Position numbers and translations under genes: made by a program. Below, piece after piece: positions 1 through 12,525 of a stretch of 64,000 nucleotides of DNA. How positions within the stretch are numbered: the stretch's first letter is position 1; the number at the start of each line of letters is the position of its first letter. The notes under the pieces are model-generated. The model was given only the letters and a program-made list of their open reading frames with translations. It made no database searches and was not told where the DNA came from. Location of the stretch: positions 43,737,967 to 43,801,966 of the forward strand of contig OX359281.1 of NCBI GenBank assembly GCA_947179155.2. Direction: 5' to 3'. The stretch is from Hedera helix. Taxonomy: Eukaryota > Streptophyta > Magnoliopsida > Apiales > Araliaceae.

Positions 1-1818
1 AATAATAACAATACCGATCATTGTATGGCTCAGAATGAGCCTCTAAATGAGAACAAAATGCTGAAAAATACACAAAATGTACAAGATGCGCAATCTAGCA
101 TGCCCGATTCACCTATGGTGGAAACAAATTCATCCTTCGGGTCAAGCTCTTCGTCTCCTTCCATGTCGAATTTGCCTCCAATTCGGGTCGGTGTTGAGAC
201 TAATGCTGCCAGGTTGCAGGATCAAATGGCGGGAATAGATGAACAATTTTCGCATGTGAATACTAGTGTTGCTACAACAATGCACAATCAAGGTGATGGG
301 GTTGTAATGTTATCTGCTCCACCAGTACCTCTGCCCGTGGTTATTTCTACAACTGTTTGTGGTGTGAATCCGAATCGGGTTGTTTCCGATAATGAGAGAT
401 CGGATCAGGGAGCACCAACTGGGTGTCGGAAGCCACCACTGCCACTCCAGCATGTACCAAGAAGGCTTGGTCATGATGCTTATAATTTGCCTTCACCTGA
501 TTCCGTTGCAAGGTATATTTTCCCTCAGTTCTGTTTGCATTAGTACTTTATTCTTTTATGGATTATTGATTTGGAGTAATGCTATACGTACACAGAAAAG
601 TTAACATCAAATAACCCACCAACTGCCCAAAGTACTGCAGATGCAACTTTTTTCCCTACACTTGGTATAGGAAAAAGTTGAATTGTTAGTTTTGTTTCGA
701 AATATACTCTCAATGCTCCAAAATTATAATATATATTTCTCTTTTTTGTTCATTTCAAAATTTGAAATACGTTTCTATTTTTAGACTATAAAATAACATA
801 TTTCATTCTTAATTGATTAAGTACTATCATGTCATTACTACTGTATTATAGCCAATGTTAAGGATAAATTTGAAAAAATAAAATTTTCCTTAAAAAGTCG
901 GCGTTATATAAATATATCTCTAATTTTCGAACAGATGGAATATATAGAACATAATTGCAGTGTATAGGAAAAACTTCCGTGTTTGCCTTGAGGACTATTT
1001 TCTCATGTTGTTGTTCTGTTAGACCTTTCGAATTTTAAGAGTTGTACTCATCAAATTTTGAAAGGTAATAAATGTCATCGACTCTGTTTCACAGTGATAG
1101 TAGCATTGCATCTGCAAGTTCTCTCTCGAGAAACACATATTATCAAGATCCAACTCATGTTCTTACTAGAGAAAACACTAGACCTCCTTCAGCTGGTGAA
1201 GTTAGTCCAAACAACATAATTTCAGACCCAGATTCTCAAATCCCAATGCACCAAGTCCCGGATCAAGTTTATATGCCGCCGCAACAACAAAGTCAACAGC
1301 AACAACCACCACCGCAACAATATTTTCATCCGGGCACGCATTATATCCACCACACAACAAATCCAGTCCCAGTCTCATCGTACTACTCAATGTATGCACC
1401 ACCTTCCCAGTTTCCGTATCATCAACAGGTCGACCAACAATACTCAATGTACCTAATGCCCGTCGCACAAACTCAACCTTATAACATGAATGTGCAATCA
1501 AATGTAAATGATTCAAATGTAGCAGCCTCAAATTATCAGCAAAATCCCCAGAATCCGCCCGTTGTTAATTCCTCTGGTGGTAATCCGCCTCTGGTTCAAG
1601 TTTCTACAAATCAGTTTCAACAACAGTATTTGAATTTGTCTCAGATGGCTCATCCGTTGCAGTCTCCGACACATGAGCAAGTGTATTATTCTCAGCACCG
1701 GCTTGAAAACCTGCCTCCACCTCCTCAGAATCAAACTATGACACCCGCGGCCGCGGTCCTGTTGTCACAAGCTTCAGCTCAACAGTCTGCAGACAATGCA
1801 CAACAGCAGATGAGATGA
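1..1818 (+). CDS. PB1-domain (octicosapeptide/Phox/Bem1p) family protein, C-terminal part; 5' end outside window
   Basis: Two exons, 1-512 and 1095-1818. The reading frame is open to the left window edge, so the start and the PB1 domain itself lie outside. Exon 1 ends ...GCAAG before GTATAT and exon 2 starts after TTTCACAG. The split codon restores LPSPDSVASDSS, a motif I know from plant PB1 proteins of the At2g01190 type, followed by SSLSRNTYYQDP. The visible 411 or so residues are low-complexity: a Ser/Asn-rich first half and a Gln/Pro/Tyr-rich second half with poly-Gln runs, ending at TGA 1816-1818. PB1 domains mediate protein-protein heterodimers; the role of this subfamily is poorly known. 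An ATG at 25 is internal, not the start. The family call rests on the motif and tail composition, since the diagnostic domain is not in view. Confidence 0.8.
513..1094 (+). other. Intron of the PB1-family gene
   Basis: It is bounded by GTATAT at 513 and TTTCACAG ending at 1094, phase 2. It is AT-rich, with no coding sequence or repeat seen inside. Confidence 0.85.
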
Positions 1819-1960
1819 ACACAACAACAATTATTTATAAATTTATCAAAAAATCAAAAAAAAGGAGAAAAAGAAGAATTAAAGGTCTGATTGTTTCAAG
1901 TTTCGAGTATAGGCTATATCTGGAGTTAAGTAATAATGTATAATGTTGTCTTCTTTTTGT

Positions 1961-2000
1961 GTTTATGGTTTTATGTATTAGTTTATGGTTTTATGTATTA
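1961..2000. repeat. Exact 2 x 20-bp tandem duplication downstream of the PB1-family gene
   Basis: The unit GTTTATGGTTTTATGTATTA occurs twice back to back (1961-1980 and 1981-2000) with no mismatch, about 145 bp after the stop codon and so probably in the 3' UTR. Confidence 0.9.
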
Positions 2001-3596
2001 GTTTCTTAGAAGTTTCCATTTTTTTTCCCTTTTTTGTTGTAACACTAAATTTGAGTTGGGCGTACCTCGGGGTGAGGACATCTCCAGCAGGTCGGAGAAA
2101 CAATAATCTTAGATTAAATATAGTGTAGGATTTATATTTCACTCTAACAGTCAGATTAAATTTAGTCCGTGAGTTTTTCCGGCGCAACAAATAGACTATA
2201 TCAAGGAACAAGAATTTGTTGAACTATACTTTTAAATATATTTAAATAGAATGGTGAAAGGATGATTCAAGAAATACGAATTCATTGATTATTTTAATTT
2301 TTTTATATTATAATTTATGGGATAATTCATGAGATAGTCTATTTATTAAAAGAATTGAACACTAAAAAATATCTACCATATCATATAGAGTAAATATAGT
2401 TCATGGGTAGTCAGTCCACCTTCCGAAGATGGTCCGATTGCTCTTGTTCGGGTCTCTCCGATCCAATATAAATTAAGAAAGTCCAAGTTTGAGTTTTGAT
2501 CTTGCAAGACAAGGGACAGGTTAGAAGAACCCTAAGGATGGTTCCTGGGAGGTCCGTCCGTCATAGGAGTTAGTATGGGTCTTAAAGTGATGGGAAGTGG
2601 GTATTTCTCTCTCTAAATTTCTCTCCAGTCTTCTATAAAATGAGATAACAGATCCCTGATGTTAGAGTGTGATGTGAGGTGAATTACTGTTATGCCCTTG
2701 ATTAATGGGAGAGTCCAAGACGTCTCCAAGTGAAATGACTATGAGTCGGTTTTTAGTTGATCATTTATTTATATATTCACAAGTTAAATAGATTTGTTGA
2801 ATTTGCTAAAAGAAAAGTACACACTAGATTGAATTGAAAATTGGTATATAGAATTTTTTATTTGATTAATATCATATAAGACAAAAGAGTCCCCCTCCCC
2901 CCTCAAGGGTTGAAGTGAAGATTGTTTTACATAGAATTTATTTATTTGATAGATAATTATATAAAATAAAAGATAATTTAGTCATTTATATTAAACTCAA
3001 ACTTCCTTCTTGCATGTATGCGTGTCACACCTGACACCGCGCAAATTGCATATTCTAGAATATCGAGTACAGAAAAGCTATGTTGCCTAGGAAAAAGTAT
3101 GCCCGGATATGCCCGAATTGTACATTACAACGCTTCAATTCATGTCTGGACAATTTGGACATTGTAGCATTGCCCTATAAAGATCACGATATGAAGAAAC
3201 TGCAACTACAATAATTCACTATATGGCGATGATTCAAGTGATTGGCAATTCCATCAAGGCAGACGTGGAAATCAACAATTGTGGATATGCCCATTCTGGT
3301 TTGGCATGCAGTAGCTTGCTTTTCCATTTTAAGATGTGAATCTGGACTGTAATAATTAAAATATAGTTTGGCTAGATACTGGATAAATCCCTCTTGCCTA
3401 ATTTTCCAAGCATAGTACTAGTGCTAGTGTCTGATATCTAAAGTTGTTATTACTAAAAAAGATGATGTGAAAAATCTTTCTGAAATTTCAAATTTTGAAC
3501 TTTCAGATTTCTGTGATCACTTGTCAGAAAGTAGAACACACAAATGTAATTGCCCGAGCTTCCTACTTTTTACTTTGACCTTCACTTTTAGCATTA
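2001..3596. other. Intergenic DNA between the PB1-family and MurG genes
   Basis: This is AT-rich sequence with no ORF that resembles a protein. A moderately GC-richer stretch at about 2400-2720 differs in composition from its surroundings and may be a decayed transposon piece, but I see no ends. The final few hundred bases must hold the MurG promoter and leader; no clear TATA box was identified. Confidence 0.5.
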
Positions 3597-6500
3597 ATGG
3601 CTGCCATCTTTCAATACTTCCTCATTCCCGACAATCCAATTCAGCAAAACTACCCATCTTTGCCTACCCTCTCCCCAAAGCCCAGGTAATTAATCTCTCT
3701 CTGTATATTTCTGTATTTATATATATGTACATATTGTATCCATGTGTTTTTTGCTTGTCTGTCTGTCTATGGGTATTTTTTATCTTACTGAATTCTCTCT
3801 CTCCATTTCAGGAATTTCAGAATTACTTACTGTTTATCGTTAAAACAACCAAAAAATCAAAACCCAAATGCTGAAAAATTACCCAGCACGGCCAATGACC
3901 TCCGGGTCATGTTCGCCGCCGGTGGAACCGGTGGTCACATCTACCCGGCGATCGCCATTGCCGATGGGCTCAAATCCCTACACCCTAACACCCAAATCCT
4001 CTTTATTGGATCCCCAACAGGAATGGAAAGCATTGCTGTGCCATCAGCTGGCTATGATTTCAGCTCAGTCCCTGCCAGCCCATTAGCCCGTCCATTGCTC
4101 TCTCTTCAAAATTTCTTTATCTTCCCTTTCCATCTAATAAAATCCCTAATTTTGAGTTTTCGGGAATTGCAAAAGTTTGACCCCCAAATTGTTATTGGGA
4201 CTGGTGGGTATGTTTCATTCCCAATTTGCTTAGCTGCAGCTCTAAAAGGACTAAAAGTTGTAATCCAAGAGCAGAATTCAGTACCCGGAATCGCGAATTG
4301 GGTTTTGTCATTTTTTGCAGATAAGGTGCTTGTTGCATATCATGGGACTGTGGAGAGTTTTGTTATGAAGAAAAAGTGCGTGGTGTGTGGGAATCCGGTG
4401 AGGTTATCGTTTCTCCAGTATGTGTCTAAGGCTGTGGTTAAAACGCATTTCTTTCCCAAGGCGGGGAATCCAGATGCTAAGGTTGTGTTGGTTCTGGGAG
4501 GGTCTTTAGGTGCCAATGCTATAAATATTGCTGTGTTGAATTTGTATCATCAGTTGTTGGAGAGGAACAACTTGTTTATCATTTGGCAGACGGGTGTGGA
4601 AGCATTTGATGAGATGGAGAGTCTTGTGAAGAACCATCAAAATGTGATTCTTACGCCGTGAGTGTTGTTCTACTTTAAATAAATATGTTCTGCTTGATGT
4701 GTTATTCTAAAACTCAGAACTGTTTGGAGTTCATTATGTTACATACTCATATTGTACAATGAGGCTAGAAAGAATTTTTTCTTTTTGCTAAACTAAAATG
4801 GTAGCGTATATTCATTTTCTACATGGATTTAAGCACATGTTTACAATAAAGGTAGAACAGAATCATAGATCAGAAAGTTTCTGGCATTGGCTCTGATAGG
4901 CTCCCTAAAACCATGTGAGAACTGAGAACATTTATAGTTACTTTCACTATAGGTTCCTTGAAAGAGAAAACAATTAACATATCAGATTGAAACTAGAAAA
5001 TAGGTATTTTAAGGGCAAGTTTTCCTGTTCAATTTTAATCATGACCTTATAATACATGGCTTTTTATGTTATATTTGCAAATACTTAATGCTAGTTATTT
5101 TTTGATGTAATTGCTAACCTTTTGCTTACCATTTTTATTCTAAGAATTTAGAGACCATGTACATTTTAGCAATATATACAGTTGCCTGCCATTTTGCTAG
5201 TTTAAACTGAAAGAGGACTCACTATAAGGTACTGGGAAGGCCTTCAATTTAGGTGAATTGCTTGCTGAGTTTTGTATGGCAACTTAGATTCTAGAACGCT
5301 CAAGTCCCAACATGACAAAATTTTATATTCTTGCTTTTATAGCTGAAGGAAGCCTAACTTTAAGTTTAAGCAAACAAAGAACTTGCTTTGCAATTGGCAT
5401 TCAATATATAAGAACAGACTACTCAAATTGGTGTCTTTTTTTTGCTAGACCTTATGAGGATTTGTTTTAACATAATAGAAATATAATAATTATATTCATC
5501 GTTGCTGAATCACACACTCAAAGACCATCACTCTCTAAAATTTCTCTTTCTCTGTCTCTCTGTCCCACCTATCATTAGTTGAATTTTTTGCCTTCGTGTT
5601 TGTCTTCCATGAGAAACAAAAGAAAAGAATGAGTAAAATTACAAAGTTCTCATTGGAGGACAACCACAATCCCAAATGTCAAAAAAGTCCACAGCCAGAA
5701 AATCTTCAAAAGAAAGCCCAAATGATGCTAAAAAGACCTATCCTAGATAAGAGGGGAATGCAATATCATTAAAATATGAGGATCTCTCTCTCTCCCCCCC
5801 TACCCCCCCTCCCCCCCCCTCCCCCCCCCCCCCCCCCCCCCCCATATACCCTATAAAATCGTGAAGCATCTACACTATTATCAAATCTTACCATACATAG
5901 AACCTCAAAATTCTAAGTCTGATAATAAAGCTCGACCAAATTGTAGGACAACGGCAATCCTCATCGAGAAACCTGAAAAAGTACTCTAAAGGTACCAATT
6001 TGTTGGAACATGAAGGAATGAATTATAATGTGCCGCATATACACCTTAAGCATATCTTTGGTATTGAGCATTCTGAGAACTGAAAAGACCACATAAAATC
6101 ATTAATCTTAAAAGGGATCTTTGCTTTCGAAGCTATAGATGCTATTTGGAAATGATTCAGGGGCTGAATGCCAATGATGGAACTAAGTATGACTTGAAAT
6201 ATAAGGTAATTGAGAATTCCAATGTCCAAGAACGCCTATCAGGAGAATTGAAGGAAAAAATGTTATGGAGGAGAAGGAGCTAAGACTAATTCTTGGTCTC
6301 TCAATAATTTAGGTTAGAGAATGGGTGGAAGTTTCATTAAATTGCCTGAGATAGAAACTAGATATCAGAGATCACAAGCGAAATACAGATTGAGAAGGCC
6401 CAGAAGCAAAGAGAATTGTACTGGTGGTCTTTTCTTGATGTAAATGGGGTAACACCCACATAAGCACTATTATAGTTGATCTTGCCATTTATTCACATTG

Positions 6501-9500
6501 TCATTGCATGTTGCAGTACATAAGAAAGTGATATGGAAACAGTGGTGACCGCTTTTATAAAACTAATTTTAACTTGAAAATGTGACAACATACCTTGAGG
6601 ATAAATGGAGTGTCATTTCTTACCTAAAACTGAAGTATGGTTCTTGTAGTACCCCCCAAATATATATTGTTGTTGATTCAATAGTGGAACATGAAGCACA
6701 TCTTTAAGTTAAAATCAAATGGAATTATAGAACAGGGAATTAAGGAATTTCATCTGCTAAGCTCAGTCATTAACTATCTCAGAACTGAATTATGGCAGTT
6801 CTACCTTTCATAAAAGCAAAACAAGTTGCATATTTCCTGAACCAAGTAATCAAACTTCAAAGGCCAATCATGCCTATGTGTAGAGAATAAAGCCTGCTTC
6901 AACTTGGAAATATGTTTCTTTAATTACATTTATATCCAATTTCAGCAAAATGAACTCATCTTCTGGACATCATTAAGTTAGAAAAAGTATTTTTAGTAGA
7001 TTTTGCTTTATTTATATGATTTAGACCTTCGATCCCTACTGAGTATAGTTTAATAGGATTTTAGATTAAAATAAAATAAGAAAATCCTCCTGTTTATGTC
7101 TTCTGCATTATCATCCACAATTTTTCCCTGCAATGATACATAGTTCTGAAGACAGTTACGAAGTTGATGTAACAGACAATCTTGTGACTTCTGCTTGTCC
7201 TGCCAAGAAACAATAGAAAATGATAACTTATCTGAGTAATCCATTTCCAAACCTGACAAGGGGGGCCTCTTCTAGCTGAAAAAATTAACATTCTCGTGTT
7301 TATTGCATGATTTTCTTACCATTTGCTCCTGATATGTTGAAATTTATATCTTAACAAGTTGTATTAACATTTTCATTGTGTATCACTACTTGTTTTTGTA
7401 TCTGATTTGGCTATGAATTTGTGAAGGTTCTTGATGTCTATGGATTTGGCATATGCTGCTGCAGACCTTATTGTTTCAAGAGCTGGAGCAATGACTTGCT
7501 GTGAGATCTTGGCCACTGGAAAACCTTCCATTCTGGTAAAACGTGTATTTTGACATGTATTTATCTTTTCCACAAGTATTAGGTTACAATATTAAGATGA
7601 ACCTAAAAAAGTTTCAACCCCTGTACTTGAGCTTTGGTTGATAAGCATTAGTTATTTGAGAACTGAAGAAGGGTTATTTCTATGTTTTAGTAAATATTAT
7701 TATCAATGTATAAGTAATCAAAACCAAGTGATGGAATAAAATATTAATATTAACTGAGATTGAGGCTGAGGTTGAGGTATCTTTTAAATGCTTTATGAAG
7801 TCATATTGATTTGAAATATTCATGTGAGGAGATTTAACGGAAAGACATTTGCCATCACCTAGAATAAATTTCTTCCCTTAATGTCCTACTAAAGTTTCTT
7901 AGAACTACCTTATGTTCAATGTTCCTTGTAATTTTTCTGTCCCAGTTTAAATGTAATTTCAGTTTCTTGTAGTAAAACTTGGCTCAAAATTTTCAGCTGA
8001 GAGGATAAATCAACATGCTTGGTTGGCTGTAGCTTCTAATGTTACTATAACATAGCTTGGTCTTGTATTTTCATTTTGTACATTAGACTCAGACAGTAAC
8101 TAGCCTATCACCTGTTTCTTAAGTGTTTCAGCTTCTTTGTTATATATCATTTCCAACATGTTGCCTATGCTGCTTATTGTGTGAACCATAGTTGTAAATA
8201 CTACTGGAAATGTACCCTTTGGTCCATTAAAACAATATACCGGTCCAGTGTACCATCTTGGATTTACCTCTATATATGAATTTTCCAAGTATATATATAC
8301 TTAAACAAAATCAACATGCATAATTTCTTTAAGAAAAATAGATCTCTATAGAAGGTGTTCTATAATATTTAGTCTTGTCATGTTGAACCTAGAGGATAAA
8401 GTATTGATTTTCCAAAAATGAATCACATTCATTCAAAACTAGAGTGGAGTGCAATTGTTTTTTAATGGGTTACTGATCAGCATAGTTGTCAAATCGTAAA
8501 TCGTATCATGTATCGAAAACCCCCATATTGTGTTTCATGTATCGTATTGTGAATCGTATCATACGGTATGGAAGTAAAAAAATACTGTAGTACTATATCT
8601 AAACATATAAAATACAATTTATTGGACAATAAAGCATATTAGCTTGGCTATATATAAAATTAGTCAAGTAAATATTATTATGGACTAAAAATAAATTCTA
8701 AAGTTAAATAGTAGCCAAAATACTCTAAATTGATTTATTTTCAGATTAGCCTTTAATATATAAAAAAAAAGAAAAAGAATAATTCAAATTAACAAGTAGA
8801 TATTTATGTATTTACTTATAGAAAGTGACGTGAGAAAAATAGAGTAACATTTTGAATAAGATATAATACTCTAAAAAATGATCAAAGGCTCATGAAGCAA
8901 TATAAAATATTAACTTTTTAAAGTTGATTACTTTTAAAAAGTATCGTGTATTGTATCGTAACGTAAGAATCGTAATTGAATCATACGATATGGTGTCATT
9001 TTCAATTCACCCTGCGATACATATCAAATTGTCTCCGTATCGTATCGTATGATATGTTTCGTGTATTGTACGATTCTGACAACTATGCTGATCAGATGGT
9101 GGGATGTGAAGTTAAGTGAATTTTTGTCATCTTCTTTTGTTTTTTCTATTTTGGGATGTCCAGTTTAAGTGGCCACCTCTCTCAGTCATTGCACGATGTA
9201 ATTAAAGTAGTCTAATGGCTATTTACAAGTAATGAAGAGAAGTTTGTGAACCCCATCACATACGACAGGAGGGAAATTATGGAATGCAATGGTTTAACTT
9301 TTCCCCTCCTAAACTATGTCCCCAATTCAAGTAGCCACATCAACTTGGACTGAGGGAATATCATATATCTTTTGTGCAGAGGAAGGACTGTGCTTGTCCT
9401 TTCTGTTGTATATGAATTGATGAGCAGATTATTTTGAAGAAGTCAAAAAGGAGAGATGGATTAAATCATAAATCTGCAATATCCCTTCTGTGGTTACTGT

Positions 9501-11161
9501 ACTTGAGAGTTTTCATTAAGTATGATATTTTACTTAACTGATTACTCCTGGTTCTGTTTTCTGCTATGTAAAATACTTCTGCATGTAAAACTACCAGTCC
9601 TGTATTTTATTTTGTTAATTTTAAAATTCTTAAATTCCACGTATATGTTGGTTGGCTGATTGTTTTGCTTGGCTTAATCGTTATCTTTCTTTTGCATTTT
9701 GTAGATACCATCACCAAATGTGGCAGAAGGGCATCAATACAATAATGCCTCTTTAATGGCGGATTTAGCAGGTTCAAGGATTATAACTGAAGATGAACTT
9801 GATTCAACTACACTTGAAACTGCAATAGTGGAAATCTTGGGTATGAGGATCTCTGTTACTTATGTAAGATACATTTGGTTTCTGCTAGTCATGAACTCAA
9901 AGGGCATGAGGTGCTTTTTGTTTGTGTGGTGTGGTACATTATTCAATGTGACACTAGACACAGTTCATGCACTTTAGAACATTAGGTTTACATATATTCC
10001 GTAAACCTTAGCCCTAAACTTGAATTAGTATAGCCGTAGTCTAAACTGTGGATTCAGTATAATTGGTGCTCACTGCTTACTCCATCAAGAAAAAAAAGTT
10101 GAGGATTTTTAGCCTGGCTATATATATATAGCTAGAGTTTTAGTATTCTTTTTTTTCTCATTTAGCCGCTTTTAGAGATTCATAGCTTGTATTCTTCACT
10201 TTGATGTATTAATATCTTTTGCCTCACACGTAGTTTTTCCCGATTTGGGGTTTCCACATAAATCTTGTGTTCTATTCTTTAATTTCCTTCATTAATTTCT
10301 GTGTTTGTCATACTTTGTTGTAACAACAGTCATGTTATAGGCCTGCCATGGTGTTATTGTTGTAAATTTAAGAAGAGGCTAGCCTTTACCAATATGTTCA
10401 TCTAAATACTCGTTAAATTTTGACCCAAAAAACCATCCATTTACATTAATCCTACTCGCTCTCATCATTTGTAAAAGTCTAGATCTTGTGAAGCATGAAT
10501 TTGGCACTGTTTTGCATGGCTAAAAGCATCTAGATGTCTGTTTATCTGTTTAAGTGATCATAAAATAAGGGAATTGATATTTCCATAAGCTAATTTGATA
10601 TTTCCACAAGTGGATCCCATTTGATCTTGTGGAAATATCAATTCCACACGTGTGAGGTAAGATTCTCACATTAGAAAAATAATGCAAGCAAGTAATACAT
10701 GGGATGGATCCACATCCTATCAATGAGTAGGATGTTCCAAACATGTGTATTAGGCCTACCCTCGTGTGTGTAGGTAGTACAGTCTCACGGCTGTCCCCTA
10801 ACTAGTGTTTAATATCGTGCTTTTCAGCTTGTGGTTTAGCAGACAATGTAAGCTTTACAGTGATCGATACTATGCACAGACTATCTGGTAGAATGTAGTA
10901 TTTGAAAGATATTCTTGATCATTCATTGATTGCATCTTAATTTTAGCTGTGATCTTCAATATTAGACTGTTGCATAAACCAGATATATACACAATTTACC
11001 ACTGTGACAATGAAATACTGACTTTTCTTCATATATTGACAGACAATGAGAGTTTAATGGCTGAAATGTCCGAGAGAGCTCTGAAGGCTGCAAAACCAAA
11101 TGCTTCTACTGAAATTGCAGAACAGATCCTTTCTCTGGTCAAGCTATCAATAACAAAGTAA
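3597..11161 (+). CDS. MURG: Plastid-targeted MurG homologue (GT28 UDP-GlcNAc transferase)
   Basis: Five exons: 3597-3685, 3812-4657, 7427-7535, 9705-9840 and 11043-11161, giving 432 residues, a normal length for plant members. Start ATG 3597 is followed by about 60 Ser/Pro/Asn-rich residues without the enzyme fold, a likely chloroplast transit peptide. The N-terminal Rossmann domain opens with GGTGGHIYPA (residues about 67-76) and includes GTGGYVSFP and QEQNSVPG. The C-terminal domain opens with LGGSLGANAIN (about 256) and carries SRAGAMTCCEI (about 330), the UDP-GlcNAc-binding loop. Bacterial MurG adds GlcNAc to lipid I to make lipid II for peptidoglycan. In plants the homologue is linked to plastid peptidoglycan or division; that role is best supported in mosses and is unproven here. 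All split codons join in frame and no lesion is visible. Introns 2 (2.8 kb) and 3 (2.2 kb) are long and transposon-bearing. Confidence 0.93.
4658..7426 (+). other. MurG intron 2 (2.8 kb)
   Basis: It starts GTGAGT and ends TGTGAAG, splitting the Pro codon before FLMSMDLAY. It holds the poly-C tract at about 5800-5843 but no other recognisable element and no real ORF. Confidence 0.85.
5785..5843. repeat. CT repeat running into a long poly-C tract
   Basis: Inside MurG intron 2, a (CT)n run passes into C-runs broken by single T or TA and ends in an almost pure run of more than 20 C. It is followed by CATATACCC. Such a C-homopolymer is rare in AT-rich plant DNA and its exact length may be unreliable. 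Confidence 0.85.
8481..9087. mobile_element. hAT-like non-autonomous element (MITE) in MurG intron 3
   Basis: Terminal inverted repeats CATAGTTGTCA...TGACAACTATG bound a 607-bp element, flanked on both sides by the 8-bp direct repeat CTGATCAG (8473-8480 and 9088-9095). An 8-bp target duplication is typical of hAT transposons. Both subterminal regions are crowded with ATCGTAT/ATACGAT motifs, as expected for transposase-binding repeats. No transposase is encoded. A related copy lies in the RING gene intron at about 17930-18533. Confidence 0.85.
10567..10646. mobile_element. Small hairpin MITE, GATATTTCC family, copy 1 (MurG intron 4)
   Basis: GGAATTGATATTTCC is followed by a second TTTGATATTTCCACAAG, a short GGATCC-centred loop and the inverted CTTGTGGAAATATCAATTCC. 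The same terminal words recur at 12387-12525, 24478-24595, 50604-50660 and 50965-51065. Confidence 0.6.
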
Positions 11162-11582
11162 AAGGCAACATGTGGAGAGTAATGCATCCAGATTCATTGC
11201 CGGACAGAAATCTGTGGTGTGAACTTGGGTCAAAATCGACTCCAAATTTATTTGAACACGGGATATTCCATAAAAGGCTAAGTGTTGCAATAAGTTGCGA
11301 AGAATGCTCATTTTGTTTTATTTTTTTCCATTTTAAAACAAACACAATGACCCTTAAGACTTTTTTGTTGTATAGGTAGACCAAGTGTTTGATGGTACTT
11401 GAGACTTGGCTTGATAGCTTCTTTTTTAAAACAATGCCATTGTATGATTTATTTGGTGGCTGAGTCCAGTCTATTAGTTTTGAATGTATTGTTCGCATGT
11501 CATGTAGTTTACATGCCCCAGAAGGGGCTCCGGAGACATGGTTGGATTGATTCTTTAGCTTTGGTAATACTAGCTGTTCACG

Positions 11583-11674
11583 TCACGTGCCTTGCACGTA
11601 GAAATCTTTTCCTGTTGTTACAAGTAAGTCACGTGCCTTGCACCTAGAAATCTTTTCCTGTTGTTACAAGTAAT
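11583..11674. repeat. 2 x 46-bp tandem duplication
   Basis: Two head-to-tail copies (11583-11628, 11629-11674) starting TCACGTGCCTTGCAC, with about two mismatches. The repeat lies 420 bp after the MurG stop. Confidence 0.9.
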
Positions 11675-12386
11675 ACAATTTAGTAGGGTAATTTGTATAT
11701 ACGTAACTAGTTTTGTAATTAGATTCAATTACTGTCATCATCTTATTTATCTAAATCATGTTTGCTCAATTTTTGACTTCAAAATTGCAAACCAGGGCAA
11801 GGGTTCTGCTACTGGTTATAATGGACCTAATGGGCACCAGGGAACTCTTATTGCCATGTGTACCCGCACCAAGGAAATCGTGCTAAGAAAGCTAAATGTT
11901 CATATGCAGTGTTTTTTTGTATTCTATTTTGTTCTGCACATCCAGTTGATTAGTGTTCTTGATATCTTAAGGGGTCAGCAGAAAGTTTATTGAAGGTATT
12001 AACAATCTTCTGAAATGTTTCTCTGCTCCCTGAGCAAAGCATTGGGTTTGCAGGGGTGCCATTTTCATGGCCAAAGTTTTTCAAGTGCTCAAGTAAAGTC
12101 TCGAATCCAACTTTCAGAGGTTGGTCAAAGCTCTGAATATAGAACATCTTTATATTTTAGTTTGACTTCTTAGCTCAAGTATATAAACTTAAATTCTCTA
12201 TATAGAATGTGTGATATATGATTTATTCTCCATCTCTTGAGGTATCTAGCTCACAGCTAAACCTGTCTCTCTTTCTTTCCCTCGAGTGGCCACAAAATAT
12301 AATTCGGTTGGTTCAAAAGTTGGATTCGAGACGCATAAATAATAATGTTCTTCTTTGAGATGATCATTTCTGCCGTTTATATTTAG

Positions 12387-12525
12387 AGAATTGATATTTT
12401 TACAAGAAAAATTGATATTTTCACAAAGTTCTCCTTACATGAATAATAAGTGGGGTTCATGTCATATGAGTGACACCTGTGAAAATATCAATTTTCCTTG
12501 TGAAAATATTAATTTTCTATATTTA
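12387..12525. mobile_element. Small hairpin MITE, GATATTTCC family, copy 2
   Basis: GAGAATTGATATTTTTACAAG and AATTGATATTTTCAC on the left are mirrored by GTGAAAATATCAATT and GTGAAAATATTAATTTTC on the right. This is the same word set and inverted layout as the copies at 10567 and 24478. Confidence 0.6.

Noticed and set aside
11950..12147. Minus-strand ORF of 65 codons
   Set aside because: No recognisable motif; the plus strand of the same stretch reads slightly more like a broken exon, but neither is convincing.
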